Shown: positions 1-5,676 of the stretch, piece by piece
How positions within the stretch are numbered: position 1 is the first letter of the stretch
How the letters are laid out: every line of letters starts with the position of its first letter
Origin: Candidatus Eiseniibacteriota bacterium
GTDB lineage: Bacteria; Joyebacterota; Joyebacteria; Joyebacterales; Joyebacteraceae
Assembly (NCBI GenBank): GCA_030609605.1
Contig: JAUWBY010000044.1
Location: 1-12,513 of the forward strand
Direction: 5' to 3'
Length of the DNA stretch: 12,513 nucleotides
Notes under the pieces: generated by a model
The model's input: only the letters and a program-made list of their open reading frames with translations
What the model was told of the DNA's origin: nothing
The model's database searches: none
Position numbers and translations under genes: made by a program

Positions 1-1201
1 CTCCGAACGCGACTCCCTCGGAGTAGTCTTGGTATGCGAAACCGATCATGCCGTCGTAGTGTCTGTATTCAAGTGTCGTCAGAACGATTCCCGTTCTCAG
101 CGATACGGCCGTGCCCATGTGCGATGGGAGATGGAGGTGAAGTGGATCGTCGTCTACCGTCTCGCCGTACTCGGTGAGTGTCGGCTGCGAAGCTGATACC
201 TCACTTGCGTCGAAGCCGTCGTCCGAGATGGCTGGGAGCATGTTCTCGATGATCGTGACACTGCCTTCCAGCACGACGTCGGGAATGGTTGTGTAGCTGA
301 CGTCGAATGTGAGCGAACTTGTGATCCGCCAGGAGGCGCCTGCGCTCCACCCGAGAGCCGTTCCCGCAAAGGAGCCGGACGCGCTGTGGTCGAGGCGGTT
401 GTTCCACGGGTCGTTGGGGTCGTTGAAGGCGTATTCCGTGCCACCGTAGTCAATGATGCCGTCGCCGACAGCGATCGATGTGAGACCGGCTGACGCGTGG
501 TAGCTATTGAGTGCGAATCCGACACCGATCTCAGGGGAGAGCTGCATCGCGGCGGCAACGGTCGACCGCTTGACACTCATCGAGAGATCCGTCGCAGCGT
601 CGAGAGTGGCTCGGACCGCAATGTCGACATCACCGCCCTCTTCGCCTTTCACCGTTTCGCCGAATGCCTCAATCCCGGTAGCCACAATCTCGAACCCGAC
701 CGACAGCGGTTCCTCCATGGCTCCGCCGATGACCACGCGACCGATGCGCGCGGCGAAGACCGCGGACACGATTCCGGCCTGCTGCCCGGCCATGGCGTCG
801 ATCTCAGGGTATACGAGCTCAAGATCAGGGTCGGCAATCGACTCGAGTGCATCGTCCAGCATTGATGCAGCCCCGGTGTCCAGGTCCGCGAGATCAGAGA
901 CCGAAGCACCCAGGGGAGGGAGAACGTCTATAAGAATGCCGCTCGATTCCAGGAATGCGAGACCGGCGGGATTGCCGCAGACTGACACGAGTTCCCCACG
1001 AACGGTGCTCACGGGGTTCCCGAGTCCATCGGGCCGGCAGCCCGCGCCGTACAGGAAACCGAGCGAGATGCGCATGTCGGCCGAGAGGGCACCGCTGTCC
1101 AGGAAAGACAGCATCTGCGAGTCCGTGTCGGCAGACGCAGTTGTGTAACATGTGGCGAGAAGCACTATGGTCGTCACAACAATGACTGCCAGCCGGCGCA
1201 T
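1..1201 (-). CDS. Exported probable outer-membrane beta-barrel protein (FadL/OmpP1-like), 3' end beyond window
   Basis: This reading frame has no stop and leaves the window at its left edge, giving 400 codons. The ATG (1199-1201, read on the minus strand) follows AAGGAGG at 1209-1215, an ideal ribosome binding site. Residues 1-24 form a signal peptide: MRR, a hydrophobic run, then a likely signal peptidase I cut after A-S-A. Residues 77-83 read NPAGLAF, the motif near the N-terminus of FadL/OmpP1-type outer-membrane proteins. The rest alternates short strand-like segments (for example around residues 310-325 and 375-400) with Gly/Asp/Ser-rich loops, as in a porin-like barrel. Such proteins pass hydrophobic compounds or act as barrel partners of secretion systems; the substrate cannot be told here. 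The gene diverges from murJ. The family assignment is moderately sure; export and reading frame are well supported. Confidence 0.8.
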   Translation of the reverse strand, partial: MRRLAVIVVTTIVLLATCYTTASADTDSQMLSFLDSGALSADMRISLGFLYGAGCRPDGLGNPVSTVRGELVSVCGNPAGLAFLESSGILIDVLPPLGASVSDLADLDTGAASMLDDALESIADPDLELVYPEIDAMAGQQAGIVSAVFAARIGRVVIGGAMEEPLSVGFEIVATGIEAFGETVKGEEGGDVDIAVRATLDAATDLSMSVKRSTVAAAMQLSPEIGVGFALNSYHASAGLTSIAVGDGIIDYGGTEYAFNDPNDPWNNRLDHSASGSFAGTALGWSAGASWRITSSLTFDVSYTTIPDVVLEGSVTIIENMLPAISDDGFDASEVSASQPTLTEYGETVDDDPLHLHLPSHMGTAVSLRTGIVLTTLEYRHYDGMIGFAYQDYSEGVAFG

Positions 1202-1208
1202 CTGACCC

Positions 1209-1215
1209 CCTCCTT
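1209..1215 (-). promoter_or_regulatory. Ribosome binding site of the minus-strand outer-membrane protein gene
   Basis: Read on the minus strand this is AAGGAGG, 7 bases before the ATG at 1201. It decides the start of the truncated gene, and the signal peptide that follows directly confirms the choice. Confidence 0.8.
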
Positions 1216-1303
1216 GCGCTAATCCACGGCTGTGTCGTACGATGCGGGGTCGATTGCCCGCTCTGTACCTGATAGCCCAGGTTGTGCTATTTGGCGTGCA
1301 TGG

Positions 1304-1311
1304 ATTATGCC
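1304..1311 (-). promoter_or_regulatory. Possible extended -10 promoter element for the minus-strand gene
   Basis: On the minus strand the bases read TGG followed by CATAAT, an extended -10 (TGnTATAAT) match with five of six bases in the hexamer. A TTGACA on the same strand (1315-1320) is far too close to serve as its -35, and no good -35 lies about 17 bases upstream. The element would give a leader of roughly 100 bases. Weak call. Confidence 0.3.
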
Positions 1312-1362
1312 ATCTGTCAATAAAGAGGGGCCGGTGCCTACGGATCTGAAGCAGGGGGCAGG

Positions 1363-1392
1363 TTGACACTGTTCGCGGGAAGCTGGTAGTCT
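1363..1392 (+). promoter_or_regulatory. Candidate sigma-70 type promoter for murJ-galE
   Basis: A perfect TTGACA (1363-1368) is followed after 18 bases by TAGTCT (1387-1392), which matches only three of six bases of the -10 consensus. Transcription would start near 1399, about 25 bases before the murJ ATG. The -35 is convincing, the -10 is not. Confidence 0.4.
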
Positions 1393-1422
1393 CCGCGTTC
1401 AACGCGCAGGCTCAGAGATCGG

Positions 1423-3024
1423 ATGCAAGCGATGGTGGACAGGACACACGGCGACAGGCGTGTCGCTCTTCGGGGGTTCGCCCACATTGGGGCGGGTACG
1501 ATGGTCTCCCGGATCACGGGTTTCGTGAGGGAGATCACGACCGCCGCCATCTTCGGAGCCGGTACGTCAATGGACATCTTCGTGGCGGCGTTCACGATCC
1601 CGAATCTGCTCTGCCGGATCCTGGGGGAGACCGCGGTTGAGTCCGCCTTCATGCCGCTGTTCAAGGGGCTCTATGCAAAGGGGGAGAAGGCCCGGGCGTG
1701 GGCGCTGGCGTGGGGGACCTTCCGTCGTCTCACCATCGTTCTGTCAGCCGTCGTGCTGGTAGGTATTGCCGTAGCACCGTTGCTTGTGCGGGTTGTCGCG
1801 AGCGGATTCACCGGGGATGTTGCCGACGAGACCGTGAGGATGACGCGCGTGATGTTCCCGTTCGGTCTGTTCATAGGGATGGCCGCTCTCATGGGCGCCA
1901 TCCTGCTCGCCTTCAGGCGTTACCGCGCCTACAGCCTAGCGCCGGTGCTCCTCAATGTCGGCATCGTGATCTCCGTACTGGTCCTTCACGGTCGGATCGG
2001 CTACTACAGTCTGGCCGTCGGGGTCCTCGTCGGAGCTGCGCTTCAGTTCCTCGTCCAGGCGCCCATCGTGCGGAAGCTGCTTGCGGCCGACAGGGAGGGC
2101 GATCTCGGAGCCGTATCGCAGACGGACACGCACGAGGATCTCAAGCGCGTGTCCGGTCTCTCCGGTCCTGTCGTTCTTGCTGCTGCGGTTCAGCGCATAG
2201 GCGTTGTCGTCGACAGGATGATTGCATCGTTCCTCGTGCCCGGAAGCATCTCGTCACTCTACTATTCGTTCAGGTTGGTTCACCTGCCGTACGCGGTTCT
2301 CGCTCTCGCAGCCGGCAGGTCAGTCGCCCCTGCACTTGCGGAACAGCATGCGCTCGGTCAAGTGCGTGAGTTCAAGGAGACTCTTCTCTCCGGGATTCGG
2401 ATGAACATCATCTATCTCGTCCCCGTCACACTCCTCTCAGTCTGGTTCGCGAGGCCCGTGGTCGGTATGGTCTACCAGAGAGGAGCCTTCGACGAGACGG
2501 ATCTGGCGATGACGGCATCTGCACTTGCCATGTATGCGGCCGGGCTTCTAAGCATGGGCTGTGTCTTTCTCCTGACGAGGGCCTTTGCCGCGCGCCTCAA
2601 CACGAAAACGCCTGTGAAGGTGTCGCTCATTGCATTCGGGCTTAATGTCATACTCAATCTTCTGCTCGTGCGTACTCCGCTCAAGCACGCCGGTCTCGCG
2701 CTGGCGAGTTCTATCGCATTCACGGCGCACGCCGTCATGCTCTACATCATCCTGAATCGAACGATGACCGATGGTGGGGCGGGCATAGGACTCCGCGAGA
2801 TTGTTTCACCGGTCACGCGTGCGCTCGCGGCCGGGGTGGTGCTGATTGTGGTTGCATGGGGGCTCGAGAGAGCCGTTGGCATGCGCTTTGCTGAAGAAAC
2901 CATGTCGGGGCGGCTTGTCAGAGTCGTTGTGGCAGGGGGTGGGGGCTTGGTGGCCTATGTTCTGGCCGCGTGGACTCTGGGGTTGCCCGAGATTCGCGGC
3001 CTCTTCGCCGGTCGAGCTGGGTAA
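1423..3024 (+). CDS. murJ: MurJ (MviN) family lipid II flippase
   Basis: Inner-membrane flippase of the MOP exporter superfamily that moves lipid II across the membrane for peptidoglycan synthesis. At 533 aa it is full length for the family, and about a dozen or more hydrophobic segments can be counted, as expected for a 14-helix protein. The N-terminus is characteristic: SRITGFVRE (residues 29-37), FGAG (44-47), D51, then IPNLLCR (59-65) and ETAVESAFMPLF (69-80). A second conserved block, YYSFRLVHLP, starts at residue 280. Deviations from the family as I remember it: RD is RE at 36-37, LLRR is LLCR, EGA is ETA, and the acidic residue before R284 is F283. The ATG at 1423 has no clear Shine-Dalgarno; a second in-frame ATG lies at 1432. 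galE follows after 47 bases and is probably co-transcribed. Confidence 0.93.
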   Translation: MQAMVDRTHGDRRVALRGFAHIGAGTMVSRITGFVREITTAAIFGAGTSMDIFVAAFTIPNLLCRILGETAVESAFMPLFKGLYAKGEKARAWALAWGTFRRLTIVLSAVVLVGIAVAPLLVRVVASGFTGDVADETVRMTRVMFPFGLFIGMAALMGAILLAFRRYRAYSLAPVLLNVGIVISVLVLHGRIGYYSLAVGVLVGAALQFLVQAPIVRKLLAADREGDLGAVSQTDTHEDLKRVSGLSGPVVLAAAVQRIGVVVDRMIASFLVPGSISSLYYSFRLVHLPYAVLALAAGRSVAPALAEQHALGQVREFKETLLSGIRMNIIYLVPVTLLSVWFARPVVGMVYQRGAFDETDLAMTASALAMYAAGLLSMGCVFLLTRAFAARLNTKTPVKVSLIAFGLNVILNLLLVRTPLKHAGLALASSIAFTAHAVMLYIILNRTMTDGGAGIGLREIVSPVTRALAAGVVLIVVAWGLERAVGMRFAEETMSGRLVRVVVAGGGGLVAYVLAAWTLGLPEIRGLFAGRAG

Positions 3025-3059
3025 CCGGTCCGGCCCTGGATAACCGGTCCGGCCCTGCG
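3022..3059 (+). repeat. 19-bp tandem duplication between murJ and galE
   Basis: Two head-to-tail copies, 3022-3040 and 3041-3059, identical except for the last two bases (GA versus CG). Each begins TAACCGGTCCGGCCCTG. The first TAA is the murJ stop codon. A further TAA at 3060 begins the galE ribosome-binding region (TAAGGAG). Because 19 is not a multiple of three, the TAA triplets at 3022, 3041 and 3060 fall in three different frames. Confidence 0.9.
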
Positions 3060-3071
3060 TAAGGAGAACGG

Positions 3072-4058
3072 ATGAAACCGAACATTCTTGTGACAGGAGG
3101 AGCAGGTTACATCGGGAGCGTGACCGTTGAGCGGCTGCTCGAAGCCGGCTACGACGTCGTCATACTCGACGATCTGTCCAAGGGACACAGGTCGGCCGTT
3201 CCCGACGGAACCCGATTCGTGGAAGGCAACATCGGGGACACCGGGGTTGTCGAGAAGATCCTCAGGGAGAACAAGATCGATTCCGTCATCCACTTCGCTG
3301 CCATGAGCCTTGTCGGTGAGTCGATGGAGCGGTCGGGCGACTACTACAGCAATAACGTCGTCGCCGGCATCCGTCTTCTGGAGGCAATGAATGCTACGGG
3401 CGTTCGCAAGATAGTCTTCTCTTCATCCGCCGGAGTGTACGGCGAGCCCGAGACGATTCCCATCAGCGAGACGAACCGGACCGAACCGGTCAATGTCTAT
3501 GGAGATACGAAGCTCATATTCGAGCGTGTGCTCTCCTGGCAGTCGGAACGCACTGCTCTTGGACACATCTCGCTCAGGTATTTCAACGCAGCGGGAGCTT
3601 CGGAGCGCTACGGCGAGGACCACAGGCCGGAGTCGCACCTGATCCCGATCGCGCTTCAGGCCGCTGCCGGAAGACGACCCGAACTGACGGTGTTCGGAGG
3701 TGACTACGAGACGCCGGATGGAACATGCATCAGGGACTACATCGATGTGCGCGATCTTGCCGATGCCCACATCGCCGCGCTGGCCGCGCTCGATGCCGGG
3801 CGCTCGGGGATCTACAATCTCGGCAACGGTGAAGGCTGGAGCGTTATCAACGTCATTGAGTTCGCAGAGGAAGTGACCGGATTGACCATTCCCAGAAAAA
3901 TGGGTGCGCGCCGTGCCGGTGACCCCGCGAGACTCGTCGCTAGTTCATCGCTGGCTGAGAGCGAACTCGGCTGGACGCCGCGACATCCAGAACTCAGAGA
4001 CATGATCGAGGCAGCCTGGAAGTGGATGCAAACCCACCCGGAGGGGTATCCGGATTGA
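3072..4058 (+). CDS. galE: UDP-glucose 4-epimerase
   Basis: Short-chain dehydrogenase-type NAD-dependent epimerase interconverting UDP-glucose and UDP-galactose in the cytoplasm, supplying galactose units for surface polysaccharides. The Rossmann motif GGAGYIGS is at residues 9-16, and D33 in ILDDLSKGH sits where the NAD ribose is held. SSSAGVYG (117-124) carries the active-site serine region, and Y143-G-D-T-K147 is the catalytic YxxxK pair. The ALR/RYFNAAGA-like block, the LIPIAL segment and the RDYIDVRDLADAH block are all present as expected for GalE. Length is 328 aa, normal for the family. The ATG is preceded by AAGGAG (3061-3066). It follows murJ closely, so an envelope or glycan operon is likely. 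A related specificity (UDP-GlcNAc epimerase or other SDR epimerase) cannot be excluded by eye. Confidence 0.93.
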   Translation: MKPNILVTGGAGYIGSVTVERLLEAGYDVVILDDLSKGHRSAVPDGTRFVEGNIGDTGVVEKILRENKIDSVIHFAAMSLVGESMERSGDYYSNNVVAGIRLLEAMNATGVRKIVFSSSAGVYGEPETIPISETNRTEPVNVYGDTKLIFERVLSWQSERTALGHISLRYFNAAGASERYGEDHRPESHLIPIALQAAAGRRPELTVFGGDYETPDGTCIRDYIDVRDLADAHIAALAALDAGRSGIYNLGNGEGWSVINVIEFAEEVTGLTIPRKMGARRAGDPARLVASSSLAESELGWTPRHPELRDMIEAAWKWMQTHPEGYPD

Positions 4059-4095
4059 GCGGAGAGGGCGGAGGCTCCGCGGGGATGTACCGCGA

Positions 4096-4141
4096 GTTCC
4101 CGGAGCCCGCGTGAAGTCACGCCGGCTGATTCTCCGGGACC
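4096..4141 (+). other. Imperfect inverted repeat downstream of galE
   Basis: The arms GTTCCCGGAG (4096-4105) and CTCCGGGACC (4132-4141) pair over 10 positions with one G.U. Inside the loop lies a second small inverted repeat, GCGTGA and TCACGC. There is no T tract, so this may be a weak end-of-operon hairpin for murJ-galE; it ends just before the tRNA promoter. Confidence 0.4.
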
Positions 4142-4150
4142 CCATGAAGC

Positions 4151-4179
4151 TTGACTTGTCCCGGGGACGTTGCTAGTAT
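4151..4179 (+). promoter_or_regulatory. Promoter of the tRNA operon
   Basis: TTGACT (4151-4156), a 17-base spacer, then TAGTAT (4174-4179). Hexamer matches and spacing are close to the sigma-70 consensus. Transcription would start near 4186, about 12 bases before tRNA-Phe, as expected for a stable RNA gene. Confidence 0.75.
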
Positions 4180-4197
4180 TCTTGCTATTGGATTTGT

Positions 4198-4273
4198 GGC
4201 GCCCTAGCTCAGTTGGTAGAGCAGCGGATTGAAAATCCGTGTGTCCGCAGTTCAATTCTGCGGGGCGCCACCA
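4198..4273 (+). tRNA. tRNA-Phe (anticodon GAA)
   Basis: Complete 76-base cloverleaf with CCA encoded (4271-4273). The acceptor stem pairs GGCGCCC (4198-4204) with GGGCGCC (4263-4269). The D-arm AGTTGGTA loop is canonical. The anticodon stem (4224-4228) carries a 7-base loop with GAA at 4231-4233, and the T-arm has the TTCAATT loop closed by CGCAG/CTGCG. It reads UUU and UUC codons. First gene of a two-tRNA transcript. Confidence 0.98.
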
Positions 4274-4302
4274 CCATGTATGGCAGATTGACTGAAACGC
4301 GA

Positions 4303-4378
4303 GCTGGTGTAGCTCAGCTGGTAGAGCAACGCACTCGTAATGCGTAGGTCAGCGGTTCGAGTCCGCTCACCAGCTCCA
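4303..4378 (+). tRNA. tRNA-Thr (anticodon CGT)
   Basis: Complete 76-base tRNA with CCA encoded (4376-4378). Acceptor GCTGGTG (4303-4309) pairs with CACCAGC (4368-4374). The anticodon CGT is at 4336-4338 in a CTCGTAA loop, and the T-loop is TTCGAGT. It reads ACG threonine codons, frequent in a GC-rich genome. It lies 29 bases after tRNA-Phe and shares its promoter and terminator. Confidence 0.98.
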
Positions 4379-4407
4379 CGGATTCACGATCTGATGAGGA
4401 ACAAGAA

Positions 4408-4445
4408 GGCCGGCGGGTGCCAAGGGGTGCCAGCCGGCCCTTTTT
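4408..4445 (+). terminator. Intrinsic terminator of the tRNA operon
   Basis: A 14-base stem, GGCCGGCGGGTGCC (4408-4421) with GGTGCCAGCCGGCC (4426-4439), contains one mismatch and two G.U pairs. It has a 4-base AAGG loop and is followed by five T residues (4441-4445). This is the only hairpin in the window with a good T tract. Confidence 0.9.
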
Positions 4446-4528
4446 CGTGGTCCGTGGGAATGCAGAGGAGGTATCAGAATGGGATAGATGGTGCTTCGCG
4501 CCCGTGAAATGAGGAGTCTGTTCTGGAA

Positions 4529-4557
4529 TTGACATGTGATGCCATCTGTGGTATTAT
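4529..4557 (+). promoter_or_regulatory. Near-consensus promoter of the first glucan-binding protein gene
   Basis: TTGACA (4529-4534), exactly 17 bases, then TATTAT (4552-4557): 11 of 12 consensus bases. This is the best promoter in the window and predicts strong expression. The start near 4564 gives a leader of about 112 bases before the ATG at 4676. Confidence 0.85.
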
Positions 4558-4576
4558 TGCATCGTAGATGAAAGGT

Positions 4577-4599
4577 GGGTCCGCGTTGTGAGCGGACCC
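4577..4599 (+). promoter_or_regulatory. Hairpin at the start of the mRNA leader
   Basis: A perfect 8-bp stem, GGGTCCGC (4577-4584) with GCGGACCC (4592-4599), encloses the loop GTTGTGA. It would lie about 13 bases from the predicted 5' end of the transcript. With no T tract it is not a terminator; a 5' mRNA-stabilising hairpin is the simplest reading. Confidence 0.55.
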
Positions 4600-4675
4600 C
4601 GTGGTGTCACTGTGAGACGTCGTTTCCGTGTCGAAGAGCGGCCCGGGTCGTGGCGTCTGAGAAGAGGAGGGAAGG

Positions 4676-5500
4676 ATGAGGAAGTCTGTGACAATGCTGG
4701 TGGCGGCTGCGATGCTTCTGGCCATCGCCTCAACTGCAATGGGTGCGGTCGGCTGGTGTGGCAACATCTGGCCGGTCAACGGCACACCGTACACGTCTGC
4801 CGAGGACATCGGAGTGTACGTGCAGATATGGAAGGAAGGCGTTACGGACGAGGTCGGTCAGGGCGCCGACATAGAGGCCTACCTCTACTACCGCTGCACC
4901 GGCGATCCCGACTTCGTCGAAGTCCCGATGATCTACTGGGGCGATGTCGGCAGCAACGACGAGTACCAGGGCATCATCCCGATCGGCCACGGCTGCGCCG
5001 AGGTCGAGTTCTACGTGAAGGTCGTCGATCTGACCGACATGGCCGAGTGCTACGGTCAAGACCAGAACGGCAATGACCCGAACTTCTTCCTGCCGATCAC
5101 CGAGGTGACTGCGCAGGACGTGACGGTCACGTTCCACCTCTGTCTCACGGAGGGTGTCGAGACTGCCGGTGATGTCTGCGTCACAGGCGGCGGCGATCCG
5201 CTCACCAACTGGGGCGACGGTGTGCTGATGGTCTTCAGCTGCGAGGCTGCGAGCCCGAAGCTCTATCAGGTGGACGTTCTCTTCCCGGCCGGCAGCAATC
5301 CCTATGTCGAGTACAAGTACAAGAAGGACGACTGCATGACGTGGGAAGGCACCGGGAACCACAGTCTCACGATCGACGACTCAGCGCCGACAATGGATCT
5401 CCCGATCGATGGTTGGGAGTGGAACACGCCTGACTGTCCTGACTGCTCGAGCCCCGTTGAGGAGTCGACCTGGAGCACGATCAAGGCTATCTACAGGTAG
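4676..5500 (+). CDS. Exported glucan-binding-like protein with CBM20-like module and C-terminal W-x-I-K-x-x-Y-R tag
   Basis: Translation starts at an ATG with AGGAGG 5 bases upstream (4665-4670). Of the 274 aa, residues 1-24 are a signal peptide. Residues about 27-140 form a beta-rich domain (GWCGNIWP, IGVYVQIW, AYLYYR, VPMIYWGDV, EFYVKVVD) resembling the CBM25-like or Ig-like modules found at amylase N-termini. Residues about 148-247 look like a CBM20 starch-binding domain: DVTVTFHL, a G-x-x-LTNWGDG stretch, VEYKYKKDD and TWEGTGNHSLTI. There are ten cysteines, suggesting disulfides outside the cytoplasm. After a Cys/Pro-rich linker the protein ends STWSTIKAIYR, the tag shared with the proteins at 5677-7395 and 9174-10397. 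No catalytic domain is visible, so binding or display of alpha-glucan is inferred, not shown. It has its own strong promoter. Confidence 0.85.
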   Translation: MRKSVTMLVAAAMLLAIASTAMGAVGWCGNIWPVNGTPYTSAEDIGVYVQIWKEGVTDEVGQGADIEAYLYYRCTGDPDFVEVPMIYWGDVGSNDEYQGIIPIGHGCAEVEFYVKVVDLTDMAECYGQDQNGNDPNFFLPITEVTAQDVTVTFHLCLTEGVETAGDVCVTGGGDPLTNWGDGVLMVFSCEAASPKLYQVDVLFPAGSNPYVEYKYKKDDCMTWEGTGNHSLTIDDSAPTMDLPIDGWEWNTPDCPDCSSPVEESTWSTIKAIYR

Positions 5501-5542
5501 ATAGTCCGGGTCTGACACATGTCTGAATCAGCATAGTGTTGC

Positions 5543-5575
5543 GCGGGCCCTGGCGAGCAAAACGTCAGGGCCCGC
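5543..5575 (+). terminator. Strong hairpin after the first glucan-binding protein gene
   Basis: Arms GCGGGCCCTGGCG (5543-5555) and CGTCAGGGCCCGC (5563-5575) form 13 pairs with a single G.U, around the 7-base loop AGCAAAA. Only TTT follows shortly after, so termination may be partial or need a factor. Its place 43 bases after the stop codon fits a transcription terminator. Confidence 0.65.
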
Positions 5576-5676
5576 AGTTTCCGAGCATGGGTGAGGGCGA
5601 ACGAGGCACGAGCGGACTTCATTGGGGCTAGAGCACGTTGAGCGCAAGCCTTTCGCCACTAAAGAAGGGGGAGGAC

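Noticed and set aside
507..1148. 213-codon plus-strand open frame in the first kilobase
   Set aside because: It is antisense to the exported protein on the minus strand, which has a signal peptide, ribosome binding site and family motif; this frame is Ser/Arg/Pro-biased shadow sequence.
1138..1158. Possible lipobox L-A-T-C in the signal peptide of the minus-strand protein
   Set aside because: Threonine just before the cysteine is unfavourable for lipoprotein processing, and a better signal peptidase I site (A-S-A) follows a few residues later.
1308..4550. Identical 11-base string ATGCCATCTGT near 1308 and 4540, close to two promoter regions
   Set aside because: Repeats of this length are expected by chance in a window this long, and the placement relative to the two promoters differs.
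4730..5362. 210-codon minus-strand frame inside the first glucan-binding protein gene
   Set aside because: Same antisense pattern; the plus frame has promoter, ribosome binding site, signal peptide and CBM-like motifs.
5638..5676. Upstream TTG start for the second glucan-binding protein
   Set aside because: It would add 13 residues in front of a well-formed signal peptide, and the strong GGGGGAGG site points to the ATG at 5677.
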